Shown in pieces: positions 52,368-61,226 of a DNA stretch of 64,000 bases (within the stretch, counting starts at the first letter, position 1; every line of letters begins with the position of its first letter). Under the pieces are notes generated by a model, which saw nothing but the letters and a program-made list of their open reading frames with translations, was not told the DNA's origin and made no database searches. This DNA is from Paraburkholderia podalyriae. Its GTDB lineage: Bacteria; Pseudomonadota; Gammaproteobacteria; Burkholderiales; Burkholderiaceae. The position numbers were made by a program, and so were the translations under genes. The stretch lies in the NCBI RefSeq assembly GCF_014397785.1, contig NZ_VZQQ01000022.1:58527-122526 (forward strand), read 5' to 3'.

Positions 52368-52628
52368 ATGCGCACTACCCGAGCCATTCACGCCGTCGAG
52401 CGCCTGAAAACGCGTACCGGCAACCCGCGCTTCGCCGCGATCAGTCTGTCCGGCGGCCTGTTCTATCTGGTCGACAAATCGGGCGGGGTCGACAAGAAAG
52501 TGTCCGACCCGCTGACACTCGACGACTTCGTCAAGTTCGTCGATGCCTATGGCCCGCAGAAACCGCGCAAGGCCAGCAAGTTCGATATCGCATTCGAAGC
52601 GCAGATCAAGAAAAGCAAGGGCGGTTGA
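52368..52628 (+). CDS. Small protein of unknown function downstream of parA
   Basis: 86 residues: MRTTRAIHAVERLKTRTGNP, then FAAISLSGGLFYLVDKSGGV and a basic tail (PQKPRKASKFDIAFEAQIKK). No signal or membrane segment and no recognised domain. It starts 37 bases after the ParA stop on the same strand, so the two are probably co-transcribed; whether they interact is unknown. No clear ribosome site precedes the ATG. Confidence 0.7.
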   Translation: MRTTRAIHAVERLKTRTGNPRFAAISLSGGLFYLVDKSGGVDKKVSDPLTLDDFVKFVDAYGPQKPRKASKFDIAFEAQIKKSKGG

Positions 52629-52670
52629 CGCTTCGGCAGCTTCGCCGGCCTTGCGCTTCAGTTCAACGCT

Positions 52671-53822
52671 TCACGCCCTTGCGATCTCCACCCACCGTCC
52701 ATCCGCCGCACTGCTTTTCAGCACCGCCTCGATAAACCGCAAACCGTCGACGCCATCATCGACCGTCGTCAACAACAGGCTTTCCGGCGGCAGCGCGCGA
52801 CCTTCGTTCAGCGCATCGATCTGCAATGCCGCATCCTTGTACAACTGCGCGAACGCTTCCAGATAGCCTTCCGGATGCCCGGCCGGCACGCGCGTCGCAT
52901 GCGCGGCAACCGGACTTTTCACACGAGCGCGTGTCAAGCGCTCGGCAGCACCGCCCAACGGCGTGAACCACAACGCGTTCGGCTCCTCCTGATCGAACGC
53001 GAGTCCCGCCTTCGTGCCATACACGCGCAAGCGCAGCGCGTTTTCCGCGCCGCTCGCCACCTGGCTCGCCCACAACATGCCGCGCGCGCCGTTCGCATAA
53101 CGCAGCATCGCCTGCACGTGATCGTCGATACGACGTCCCGGCACGAACGTGTGCAACTCCGCGCACAGCGCCCGCGGCGTCATTCCCGTCACGAAAGCGG
53201 CCAGCTGATACGCGTGCGTGCCGATATCGCCGAGGCACCCGGCCGGACCAGCCAGCGCCGGATCGGTACGCCAGCCCGCCTGCTTGTTCGCGCCGCCGGT
53301 TTCGACCGGCTCGGCGAGCCAGTCCTGCGCATACTCGACCTGCACGACGCGTATCTCGCCCAGCTCGCCATGTTCGACCAGCTCGCGCGCATGCCGCACC
53401 AGCGGGTAGCCCGAATAGGTATGCGTCAACGCAAACAGCCGCTTTTTTGACTGCGCAAGCTTCGCGAGCGCTTCGCCTTCAGCGAGCGAAACCGCGAGCG
53501 GCTTGTCGCAGATCACGTGGATCTGCGCTTCGAGAAACGCCGTCGCGACCGGCGCATGCAGATGGTTTGGCGTGACGATCGCGACCGCGTCGATGCCGTC
53601 GTCGCGCGCGGCCTCGGCGCGCGCCATCTCGCGCCAGTCCGCGTAGCTGCGCGCGACGCCCGCTTCGAGCGCGCTCGCCCGCGCGCGCTCGGGATCGGAC
53701 GACAACGCGCCCGCCACCAGTTCGAAACGATCGTCGAGCCGCGCCGCGATCCGATGCACCGCGCCGATGAACGCGCCCTGCCCGCCGCCGACCATGCCCA
53801 GCCTGAGCCTTCTTCGCTGCAT
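52671..53822 (-). CDS. Gfo/Idh/MocA family oxidoreductase
   Basis: 383 residues from the ATG at 53822 (MQRRRLRLGMVGGGQGAFIG); 12 extra residues upstream are possible. N-terminal Rossmann domain with GMVGGGQGAFIGAVHR, AIVTPNHLHAPVATAFLEA and CDKPLAVSLAEGEALAKLAQ, where the Lys of the family DKP motif is kept. The C-terminal alpha/beta domain includes GWRTDPALAGPAGCLGDIGTH. NAD(P)-dependent sugar or polyol dehydrogenase; substrate unknown. Last gene of the LacI-led sugar locus. Confidence 0.92.
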   Translation of the reverse strand: MQRRRLRLGMVGGGQGAFIGAVHRIAARLDDRFELVAGALSSDPERARASALEAGVARSYADWREMARAEAARDDGIDAVAIVTPNHLHAPVATAFLEAQIHVICDKPLAVSLAEGEALAKLAQSKKRLFALTHTYSGYPLVRHARELVEHGELGEIRVVQVEYAQDWLAEPVETGGANKQAGWRTDPALAGPAGCLGDIGTHAYQLAAFVTGMTPRALCAELHTFVPGRRIDDHVQAMLRYANGARGMLWASQVASGAENALRLRVYGTKAGLAFDQEEPNALWFTPLGGAAERLTRARVKSPVAAHATRVPAGHPEGYLEAFAQLYKDAALQIDALNEGRALPPESLLLTTVDDGVDGLRFIEAVLKSSAADGRWVEIARA

Positions 53823-53878
53823 CGCTTGCGCTCCCCTCTTTTGCGTCGTCCGTTGCACCGACAGGTACCGCCCATCGG

Positions 53879-54928
53879 TCAGATGCCCAGCACGCTCTTT
53901 AGCTGCGCGGTATCGACACCGCTGCCGGCGAAGTCATCGAATGCATGCTCGGCCACGCGGATGATGTGCCGGCGGATGAACTCGGCGCCTTCGCGCGCGC
54001 CGTCGTGCGGATGCTTCAACGCGCATTCCCATTCGAGCACGGCCCAGCCCGGAAAATCGAACTGCGCCATCTTCGAGAAGATCGCGCCGAAGTCGATCTG
54101 CCCATCGCCGAGCGAGCGAAAGCGCCCCGCGCGCTCGACCCAGCCGCTATAGCCGCCGTACACGCCCTGCTTGCCGGTCGGACGAAACTCCGCGTCCTTC
54201 ACATGAAACGCCTTGATGCGCTCGTGATAGATGTCGATGAACGCGAGATAGTCGAGCTGTTGCAGCACGAAGTGGCTCGGGTCGTACAGGATGTTCGCGC
54301 GCGGATGCTGTTTGACCGCTGCGAGAAAACGCTCGAACGTCACGCCGTCGTGCAGGTCTTCGCCCGGATGCAGTTCGTAGCAGACGTCGACGCCGGCCGC
54401 GTCGAACGCATCGAGAATCGGCGTCCAGCGGCGCGCGAGCTCTTCGAACGCGGCTTCGACGAGACCGGCCGGCCGCTGCGGCCACGGGTACAGATACGGC
54501 CACGCGAGCGCGCCCGAAAACGACACGTGCGTGCTCAAGCCCAAACGACGCGACGCCTGCGCCGCGAGCTTCATCTGCGCGATCGCCCATTCGGTGCGCG
54601 CCGCCGGATTGCCGCGCACCTGCGGCGCGGCGAAGCCGTCGAACAGCGTGTCGTAAGCCGGATGCACGGCGACCAGTTGCCCTTGCAGATGGGTCGATAG
54701 TTCGGTGATCGCGACGCCCGATTTGTCGACGGTCTCGCGCAGTTCGTCGCAATACGCGTCGCTCGCGGCCGCCTTGTCGAGATCGATCAGGCGCGGGTCG
54801 CACGGCACCTGGATGCCCTTGAAGCCGAGACCCGCGGCCCAATCCGCGAGATGCGCGAGGTTGTCGAACGGCACGTCGTCGCCCATGAACTGCGCGAGAA
54901 AAATCGCCGGCCCTTTGATGGTTTTCAT
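53879..54928 (-). CDS. Sugar phosphate isomerase/epimerase (TIM barrel)
   Basis: 349 residues. AP-endonuclease-2-like TIM barrel of the xylose isomerase/IolE class: IFLAQFMGDDVPFDNLAHLA at the start, GVAITELSTHLQGQLVAVHP, YELHPGEDLHDGVTFERFL, ILYDPSHFVLQQLDYLAFID, AFHVKDAEFRPTGKQGVYGG. Acidic and His residues in these blocks form the metal site. Follows the binding protein by 67 bases; probably isomerises the sugar imported by the ABC system. Confidence 0.9.
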   Translation of the reverse strand: MKTIKGPAIFLAQFMGDDVPFDNLAHLADWAAGLGFKGIQVPCDPRLIDLDKAAASDAYCDELRETVDKSGVAITELSTHLQGQLVAVHPAYDTLFDGFAAPQVRGNPAARTEWAIAQMKLAAQASRRLGLSTHVSFSGALAWPYLYPWPQRPAGLVEAAFEELARRWTPILDAFDAAGVDVCYELHPGEDLHDGVTFERFLAAVKQHPRANILYDPSHFVLQQLDYLAFIDIYHERIKAFHVKDAEFRPTGKQGVYGGYSGWVERAGRFRSLGDGQIDFGAIFSKMAQFDFPGWAVLEWECALKHPHDGAREGAEFIRRHIIRVAEHAFDDFAGSGVDTAQLKSVLGI

Positions 54929-54995
54929 CGTACGGTTCCTCGAACTTTGCGCGCGGGCCGCGCCCGCGCGTGCTAGACGATGCTCGGCGCGCCGC

Positions 54996-55958
54996 TCAGA
55001 ACGGCGAGTCGGGGAAATAGAACTGCTGGGCGTTTTCCTTCGTGATCAGCACCGACGGAATGATCGTGGTGGCCGGCAGCTTGTCGCCCTTCAGCCGCGC
55101 TTCGGCCGTCAGCTTGATCGCGTCGTAGATGAATTTCGGCGAGTACGACACGTCGGCCTTGATCATCGGCGCGCCGTCCATCACGTTCTTCACCATGCCC
55201 TTCGAGCCCGCGCCGCCGAACACGATCTTGATGTCGTTGCGCTTCGCCTGATCGATCGCCTTCAACACGCCGACCGCCATGTCGTCGTCGGCGGCCCACA
55301 CGGCGTCGATGTGCTTGAAGCGCGTCAGGTAGTCCTGCATCACCTTGAACGCGTCGTCGCGATTCCAGTTCGCGTACTTCGCGTCGAGGATCTTGATGTC
55401 CGGATAGTTTTTCATCACGCCGGTGAAGGCGGTCCAGCGCTCGTTGTCGAGCGTGGTCGGAATGCCGCGCAGCGCGACGACGTTGCCCTTGCCATCAAGT
55501 GCCTTCGCCAGGTACTCGGCCGGAATCTTGCCGAACGCGGTGTTGTCGCCGGCCACGTAGGCGTCCTGCGCGCTCGTGTTCGTCAGGCCGCGATCGACCA
55601 CCGTCACGTAGACGCCTTTCTTCTTCACCTGCTCGACCGGCTGTGTCAGCGTCGCCGATTCGTACGGGAAGATCACGAGCGCGTTGATCTTGTTGACCGT
55701 CACGAGATCCTGCAACTGGTTCGCCTGCTCGGGCGCGTTGGCGGCCGTTTTCACGATCACTTTCAGATCGGGATGCGCCTTCTCGAGATCCGCCTTCGCC
55801 TTGTTCGCCCACCAGACGATGCCGCCGGTGAAGCCGTGATCGGCCGTCGGAATCGCGACGCCCAGCGTGACCTTGTCGTCGGCGTGCGCCGCGCCGCTCG
55901 TGCCCAGTATCCCCAACGCCAGCACGCCGGCGCCGATCGCTCGAATGACTTGCTTCAT
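54996..55958 (-). CDS. Sugar ABC transporter binding protein (RbsB-like)
   Basis: 320 residues from the ATG at 55958 (MKQVIRAIGAGVLALGILGT). Signal peptide ends at SGAAHA. Class I periplasmic binding protein: KVTLGVAIPTADHGFTGGIV, ADLEKAHPDLKVIVKTAANA, INALVIFPYESATLTQPVEQ, and DAVWAADDDMAVGVLKAIDQ. The pattern matches ribose/other monosaccharide binders. It lies 148 bases after the permease gene with a good GGAG site. Confidence 0.92.
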   Translation of the reverse strand: MKQVIRAIGAGVLALGILGTSGAAHADDKVTLGVAIPTADHGFTGGIVWWANKAKADLEKAHPDLKVIVKTAANAPEQANQLQDLVTVNKINALVIFPYESATLTQPVEQVKKKGVYVTVVDRGLTNTSAQDAYVAGDNTAFGKIPAEYLAKALDGKGNVVALRGIPTTLDNERWTAFTGVMKNYPDIKILDAKYANWNRDDAFKVMQDYLTRFKHIDAVWAADDDMAVGVLKAIDQAKRNDIKIVFGGAGSKGMVKNVMDGAPMIKADVSYSPKFIYDAIKLTAEARLKGDKLPATTIIPSVLITKENAQQFYFPDSPF

Positions 55959-56106
55959 GGTGTGTGTCTCCAATCATGAGGCGTTCGCTCGCCCCGATTT
56001 TTCGGACCTGCCGTTGGTTTACCGCGCCTGCTTTACTGTGCCTGCTTTGCTGCGATTTGTTCACCGCGCTTTTTTCACTGCGCTCGCGCCGCCTGGAAGC
56101 GCGCGG

Positions 56107-57120
56107 CTAGCGCCGCCCACGCTGCACGAACGCGACGAAAATAATCACCACGCCCTGCACCGCCGCGTTCAGATACACGCTGATGATGCTGGTCAGGTTC
56201 AGGATGTTCGCGATCACCGACAGCAGGATCGCGCCGATCACGGTGCCGATCACGCGTCCCTCGCCGCCCTTCAGCGCGGTGCCGCCGACCACCACCGACG
56301 CGATCGCTTCGAGCTCCCACAACAGTCCCGTGGTCGGCGTGGCGGAGCCGAGGCGCGGCACGTAGAGCATCGTGGCCACGCCCACGCAAATCCCGAGCAG
56401 CACATACGTGACGATCTTCACCGTATCGACGCGAATCGCCGCATACCGCGCGACCTGTTCGTTCGAGCCGATCGCCTGCACGTGCCGGCCGAACGCGGTG
56501 CGATTGAGGATCAGCGCGCCGCCCGCCGCGACCACGAGAAACACCCAGATCGGCACCGGCACGCCGAACAGGCTCGCGTAATAGACGGGACCGTAGAGAT
56601 CGGATAGCGAATCATTGAGCGTCAGCGCGCCGCCATCGGCGAGCCATGTCAGCACCGCGCGAAAAATCCCGAGCGTGCCGAGCGTGACGATGAACGGCTC
56701 GATGCGCCCTTTAGTGATCAGCAGCCCATGCGCGCAGCCGAACAGCGCACCGAGCACGAGCGCCGCGACGATGCCGATCGTCACGACCACGAGCGGCGGC
56801 AACGCATGACCGGCCGCACCAGCCGCGAACCCGTTCATCAGCCAGATCATGGTGCCCGCGATCAACGCGGCCATCGAGCCGACCGACAGATCGATGCCGC
56901 CCGAGATGATCACGAAGGTCATGCCGACCGCGATGATGCCGATGAACGACGTGCGCGTGAGCACGTTCATCAGGTTGCCGAGCGTCGCGAAGTCGCGATT
57001 GAGCAGCGTGCCGACGATGCACAGCACGACCAGCCCGGCAAGCGGCCCGAGCGTGTAGAGCCGCTGCGCGACGCGCAGCGCGCGACGTGACTGCACGGCT
57101 TCAGTGGGTGCCGGTCGCAT
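56107..57120 (-). CDS. Sugar ABC transporter permease (RbsC-like)
   Basis: 337 residues. Polytopic permease of the RbsC/AraH family: LYTLGPLAGLVVLCIVGTLL, TRTSFIGIIAVGMTFVIISG, GIDLSVGSMAALIAGTMIWL, TLGTLGIFRAVLTWLADGGA, and AIASVVVGGTALKGGEGRVI near the ATPase contact. Overlaps the end of the ATPase gene by 20 bases. Confidence 0.93.
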   Translation of the reverse strand: MRPAPTEAVQSRRALRVAQRLYTLGPLAGLVVLCIVGTLLNRDFATLGNLMNVLTRTSFIGIIAVGMTFVIISGGIDLSVGSMAALIAGTMIWLMNGFAAGAAGHALPPLVVVTIGIVAALVLGALFGCAHGLLITKGRIEPFIVTLGTLGIFRAVLTWLADGGALTLNDSLSDLYGPVYYASLFGVPVPIWVFLVVAAGGALILNRTAFGRHVQAIGSNEQVARYAAIRVDTVKIVTYVLLGICVGVATMLYVPRLGSATPTTGLLWELEAIASVVVGGTALKGGEGRVIGTVIGAILLSVIANILNLTSIISVYLNAAVQGVVIIFVAFVQRGRR

Positions 57121-58588
57121 GAGCGATCAACTCCTCTTCGGTCAGATGCTCGAGCGTCAGCGTCGCTTGCAGGCGTCCCGCGCGCATTACGGCGACGCGA
57201 TGGCATAAGCCGATCAGCTCGATCAGTTCGGATGAGATGACGATCACCGCGCGGCCCTGCGCGGCAAGACGATGAATCAGGAAGTAGATGTCGCGTTTCG
57301 CGCCGACGTCGACGCCGCGCGTCGGCTCGTCGAGCACGATCACGTTCGGGTCGGGCTGCAGGAACTTCGCGAGGGCGAGCTTCTGCTGGTTGCCTCCCGA
57401 CAGCATGCGCGCGCGGCTCGACAGTTCGCCGGTGCGAATGCCGAATTCGCGGACGGCCTTCTGCAAAGTCGCGCGTCCCGCTTTGATGTCGAGCAGCGGA
57501 TGCGCGTAGCGTTCGAGCGTCATCAGCGTGACGTTGTCCTGCAGGCTCAGGTCGATGTGCAGGCCTTTGCCCTTGCGGTCCTCGCTCAGATACGTGAGAC
57601 CGTGGCGCATCGCGTCGCGCGGACTCTTCAGATCGACTGGCCGGCCCGCGATTTCAATGCTGCCGCCGGTGCGTTTGCGCAAGCCGATGATCGCCTCGAA
57701 CGCCTCAGTGCGCCCCGCGCCGACGAGCCCCGCGAAGCCGAGCACTTCGCCCGTGCGCACCTCGAAGCTCAGACCCTCGACCCAGTCGGGCACCGTGAGG
57801 CCACTCACGCGCAACGCGATCGGCGTGTCGGCGGGCACCGTCTGCTTGTCGGGGAACATGTCGGACACGTCGCGCCCGACCATCAGGTTCGCCATCTGCT
57901 GACGCGCGAGCCCCGCGGTTTCGCCGCGCGCGACGAAGCGGCCGTCGCGCATCACGATCACTTCGTCCGTGATGCGCTCGACTTCATCGAGCTTGTGCGA
58001 GATGTAGACGATCGTCACGCCGTCGGCCTTGAGCTTCAGCATGAGCGCGAACAGCCGTTCGGTTTCGGCGGGCGTCAGCGTCGCGGTCGGCTCGTCCATG
58101 ATCAACAGACGCGCGCGGCGCGACAGCGCCTTCGCGATCTCGACCATCTGCTTCTCCGCGACGATCAGTTCGCGCACCTTCGTGTCCGGCGCACGCTCGA
58201 GCCCGACCTGCGCGAGATAGCGCGCGGCGTCGCCGCGCATCGCGACATCGTCGACGAGCCAGCCGCGGCGCTTCTCGTGACCGAGGTACATGTTCTGCGC
58301 GATCGTCAGATGCTCGGCGAGGTTGAACTCCTGGTGGATCAGCACGATGCCCTGCGCCTCGGCGTCGCGCGAACCGGCGAAGCGCTGCGCGTGGCCTTCG
58401 ACCAGCACGCTGCCCGATGTTGCGGTTTCGTAACCGGCGAGGATTTTCATCAGCGTCGACTTGCCCGCGCCGTTCTCGCCGAGCAGACCGTAGATGCGGC
58501 CGGGCGCCAGCTCGAAGCTCACGCCGTGCAGCACGCGCACCGGGCCGAAGTCCTTGCGGATGTCGTCGAAGCGGATCGCGAGGCTCAT
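57101..58588 (-). CDS. Sugar ABC transporter ATP-binding protein (RbsA-like, two ABC domains)
   Basis: 495 residues with duplicated ABC modules, as in RbsA/AraG. First: Walker A LLGENGAGKSTLMKILAG near 34-50, LSRRARLLIMDEPTATLTP and the switch YISHKLDEVERI. Second: GLVGAGRTEAFEAIIGLR (degenerate Walker A, as usual), MLSGGNQQKLALAKFLQPDP, VIVLDEPTRGVDVGAK. Starts three bases after the LacI-type stop, so they are one transcript. Confidence 0.95.
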   Translation of the reverse strand: MSLAIRFDDIRKDFGPVRVLHGVSFELAPGRIYGLLGENGAGKSTLMKILAGYETATSGSVLVEGHAQRFAGSRDAEAQGIVLIHQEFNLAEHLTIAQNMYLGHEKRRGWLVDDVAMRGDAARYLAQVGLERAPDTKVRELIVAEKQMVEIAKALSRRARLLIMDEPTATLTPAETERLFALMLKLKADGVTIVYISHKLDEVERITDEVIVMRDGRFVARGETAGLARQQMANLMVGRDVSDMFPDKQTVPADTPIALRVSGLTVPDWVEGLSFEVRTGEVLGFAGLVGAGRTEAFEAIIGLRKRTGGSIEIAGRPVDLKSPRDAMRHGLTYLSEDRKGKGLHIDLSLQDNVTLMTLERYAHPLLDIKAGRATLQKAVREFGIRTGELSSRARMLSGGNQQKLALAKFLQPDPNVIVLDEPTRGVDVGAKRDIYFLIHRLAAQGRAVIVISSELIELIGLCHRVAVMRAGRLQATLTLEHLTEEELIAHATGTH

Positions 58589-58591
58589 GGC

Positions 58592-59680
58592 TCACGCACT
58601 CCCACGGATCACCAGACGATGCGGCAGCAGCACGCCCGGCACGTTGGCCTGCGGATTCGCGAGGCGTTGCAGCAGCAGACGCGCGGCGGTCTCGCCGAGC
58701 TCGCGCATCGGCTGCGCGATAGTCGTGAGCGGCGGATCGATCTGCGCGGCGAGCGAGATGTCGTCGAAGCCGGCCACGGCGACGTCGTCGGGCACGCGCT
58801 TGCCGACCCCGCGCAAGCCGTGGATCACGCCGATCGCGAGCGTGTCCGACACCGCGAAGATCGCGCTCGGTGCATCGGACTGCCGCATCAACCCAGCTGC
58901 GGCCGAAGCACCCGCTTCGTAATCGAGGCTGTTCAGATTCATGCGCCAGCGCGGATCGGGCGCGATGCCCGCGTCGCTCAATGCGTCGAGGTAACCCTGC
59001 TGACGCTGGCGCGCATACAGATAGTCGACGTCGGAATTGATGAGACCAATGCGCCGGTGGCCCCGCGCGAGCAGATGGCGCACGGCGTCGCCCGCCGCGC
59101 GGTAGTTGTCGATGCCGACGTACGGTACGCCCATCTGCGGATCGAACTCGCAGCAAGCGACCCACGGCAGCGCCTGCGACGCCTCGCCGAGCGCCTGCTG
59201 GATCGTCGCCGGATCGAGGCAGATCGCGCCGTCCGCGCGGCGGCGCCGCAGCATGTCGAAGTAGCTGCGCTCGCGCCCCGGGTCCGCGCCGGTGTCGCAT
59301 AGCAGCATGAAATAGCCGTGCTGACGCGCGACGCTATCGATGCCGCGCACGATCTCCGCGTAAAACGGATTGCCGAAGTCCGGCACCATCGTCAACAGCA
59401 GGCGGCTTTCGGCGGTGCGCAGATTGCGCGCGAGTTCGTTCACGCGATAGCCGCTTGCGTCGATCGCGGCAAGCACCCTGTCGCGCGTGGCGGGCCGCAC
59501 ATTCTGATGGCCGTTCAGCACGCGCGACACCGTCGCGACCGACACGCCCGCCTGTTCGGCGACGCCGGCAATCGACGGCCCCTCGGCCGCGCGCGGCGGC
59601 GGCGTCTGCGACTGGGGTTGAGGTTGACTGCCCGCGCCGGACAACACGGCCGGCGACGATCGGGACGGCGTTCGGGACAC
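58592..59680 (-). CDS. LacI-family transcriptional regulator
   Basis: About 362 residues from a GTG at 59680, which has a GAGG site; a TTG at 59692 is the alternative. After a Pro/Gln-rich leader the HTH is IAGVAEQAGVSVATVSRVLN, then the hinge helix YRVNELARNLRT and a sugar-binding core (VPDFGNPFYAEIVRGIDSVA, AIFAVSDTLAIGVIHGL, VAVAGFDDISLAAQIDPPLT). It leads the sugar transport operon and likely represses it and itself via the palindrome at 59697-59714. Effector unknown. Confidence 0.92.
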   Translation of the reverse strand: MSRTPSRSSPAVLSGAGSQPQPQSQTPPPRAAEGPSIAGVAEQAGVSVATVSRVLNGHQNVRPATRDRVLAAIDASGYRVNELARNLRTAESRLLLTMVPDFGNPFYAEIVRGIDSVARQHGYFMLLCDTGADPGRERSYFDMLRRRRADGAICLDPATIQQALGEASQALPWVACCEFDPQMGVPYVGIDNYRAAGDAVRHLLARGHRRIGLINSDVDYLYARQRQQGYLDALSDAGIAPDPRWRMNLNSLDYEAGASAAAGLMRQSDAPSAIFAVSDTLAIGVIHGLRGVGKRVPDDVAVAGFDDISLAAQIDPPLTTIAQPMRELGETAARLLLQRLANPQANVPGVLLPHRLVIRGSA

Positions 59681-59696
59681 ACGGCCTCGCAACGGG

Positions 59697-59714
59697 AATG
59701 TAATCGATTACATT
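59697..59714. promoter_or_regulatory. LacI-type operator, perfect 18-bp palindrome
   Basis: AATGTAATCGATTACATT reads the same on both strands with a central CG, the form of many LacI-family operators. It lies just upstream of the LacI-type gene and only 17 bases from the GTG start, well placed for autorepression. Confidence 0.85.
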
Positions 59715-59822
59715 TTTTGGCGATGGCGATGCGAATCGCAAGGACGGATCGCTAGGGATTAACACGGGGGCCGCCCGGCCTCGCGCTTGCCCGCGAGCGT
59801 CCGGGGCGTGTGCGCCATTTGG

Positions 59823-59828
59823 TACAAT
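59823..59828 (+). promoter_or_regulatory. Probable -10 box for the PIMT-like gene
   Basis: TACAAT followed by CCCGCC about 140 bases before the gene. No convincing -35. Confidence 0.3.
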
Positions 59829-59967
59829 CCCGCCGTTCCCCTGACGCGGCTTGCAAGCGAACGCCTTGCTCCGAAGCCGCGGCCATGGCAATCCGCCGGG
59901 GCCGGGTCAGGACAAACGTCAGCGGCAGCCGCCGCCCGCTCGCCAAACCAAAACCGCCGAATCCACC

Positions 59968-60621
59968 ATGAACATCGAGCAAGCGCGTTTCAACATGATC
60001 GAACAGCAGATCCGCCCCTGGGAAGTGCTCGACCAGGACGTGCTGAATCTGCTGTCGATCGTCAAACGTGAGAATTTCGTCCCCGCCGCTTACCGCAACC
60101 TCGCTTTCGCCGACTTCGAAGTGCCGTTGCCGGCCGGCCAGCACATGCTGGCGCCGCGCGTCGAGGCCCGCGTGCTGCAGGAACTGGCGGTGAAGAAGCA
60201 CGAAAGCGTGCTCGAAATCGGCGCGGGCTCGGGTTACATGGCGGCGCTGCTCGCGCATCGCGCGCAACATGTGCTGACGGTCGACATCCAACCGGAACTG
60301 GCCGAACTCGCGAAGACCAACCTGATCGCCAACGGCGTGCTGAACGTCGAAGTCGCGACCGGTGACGCCGCGCGCGGCTGGAGCGGCGCGGCGCCGTACG
60401 ACGTGATCTGCGGGTCGGGCGGTTTGCCGGTGCTGCCGCAGGAAATTCTCGAACAGCTGAAGGTCGGCGGCCGTCTCGCGGCGTTCGTCGGCAGCGCGCC
60501 GGTGATGAAGGCGCAAATCATCACGCGCATCGACGAGAAGCAATACCGCATCTCCGACGTATTCGAAATCTACGTCGAGCCGCTCGCCAATGCAGTGCAG
60601 CCGCCGCGGTTCCGGTTCTAA
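59968..60621 (+). CDS. Protein-L-isoaspartate O-methyltransferase-like protein
   Basis: 217 residues from the ATG at 59968 (MNIEQARFNMIEQQIRPWEV). SAM-dependent methyltransferase of the PIMT family: FVPAAYRNLAFADFEVPLPA, APRVEARVLQELAVKKHESV, LEIGAGSGYMAALLAHRAQH (the SAM-binding loop), DVICGSGGLPVLPQEILEQL. PIMT repairs isoaspartyl residues. This short form lacks the canonical motif around Ser59, so activity is uncertain. Co-directional with the rhodanese gene (74-base gap). Confidence 0.88.
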   Translation: MNIEQARFNMIEQQIRPWEVLDQDVLNLLSIVKRENFVPAAYRNLAFADFEVPLPAGQHMLAPRVEARVLQELAVKKHESVLEIGAGSGYMAALLAHRAQHVLTVDIQPELAELAKTNLIANGVLNVEVATGDAARGWSGAAPYDVICGSGGLPVLPQEILEQLKVGGRLAAFVGSAPVMKAQIITRIDEKQYRISDVFEIYVEPLANAVQPPRFRF

Positions 60622-60695
60622 GCTGCGCTTCGAGGTGTATTGTTGATCCGGACGGGCCTAGTGAGCCGCCGTCCTCTGAACTGGATGTCCTGCTG

Positions 60696-61019
60696 ATGCA
60701 AAATCTGACCGCTCCCGCACTCGCCGAATGGCTCGCCGATACCTCGCGCCCCGCACCCGTGCTGCTCGACGTGCGCGAGCCGTGGGAACTGCAAACGGCG
60801 TCGATGGCCAGCGTCGTGTCGATTCCGATGCGCGAGATTCCCGCGCGCAGTGAAGAGCTCGATGACGACGCGCAGATCGTCTGCATCTGCCATCACGGCG
60901 CGCGTAGTGCGCAGGTCGCGATGTTCCTCGAATCGCGCGGACACGCCAGCGTGTTCAATCTGCAAGGCGGCATCGACGCGTGGTCGCGTCAGGTCGATCC
61001 GTCCGTTCCGACTTACTGA
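60696..61019 (+). CDS. Rhodanese-domain protein
   Basis: 107 residues. Single rhodanese domain: VLLDVREPWELQTASMASVV at about 22-41, VSIPMREIPA, and the active-site loop CHHGARS with Cys near 64, then FLESRGHASVFNLQGGIDAW. Single-domain rhodaneses carry persulfide sulfur. Two terminators follow within 130 bases. No clear ribosome site before the ATG. Confidence 0.93.
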   Translation: MQNLTAPALAEWLADTSRPAPVLLDVREPWELQTASMASVVSIPMREIPARSEELDDDAQIVCICHHGARSAQVAMFLESRGHASVFNLQGGIDAWSRQVDPSVPTY

Positions 61020-61044
61020 AATTCACCGCGAAGGCAGCACGTTG

Positions 61045-61082
61045 AAGCGGCGCAAGGGCTGACGGTCCTTGCGCCGCTTTTC
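61045..61082 (+). terminator. First terminator after rhodanese gene
   Basis: Thirteen-bp stem (61045-61057 with 61067-61079), loop GCTGACGGT, then a short T run. Confidence 0.75.
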
Positions 61083-61108
61083 ATTGGCGCTACGCCAGAA
61101 ATGGTGAC

Positions 61109-61152
61109 GAACACCCCGCAAGACCGGCGGCTTGCGGGGTGTTCGCTTTTTT
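61109..61152 (+). terminator. Second terminator after rhodanese gene
   Basis: Fourteen-bp perfect stem GAACACCCCGCAAG (61109-61122) with 61131-61144, loop ACCGGCGG, then GC and six T residues. Marks the edge of the conserved region before the effector island. Confidence 0.85.
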
Positions 61153-61226
61153 CGGCGTGATCATTCAGCCCATCATTAAGCAGGGACTTACGGTTCTTCG
61201 CGTACGTCTCTGCTGCGCGACGACTG

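Noticed and set aside
57272..59302. 676-codon plus-strand frame over the ABC ATPase and LacI gene
   Set aside because: Antisense of two well-supported genes; no domain in the translated product.
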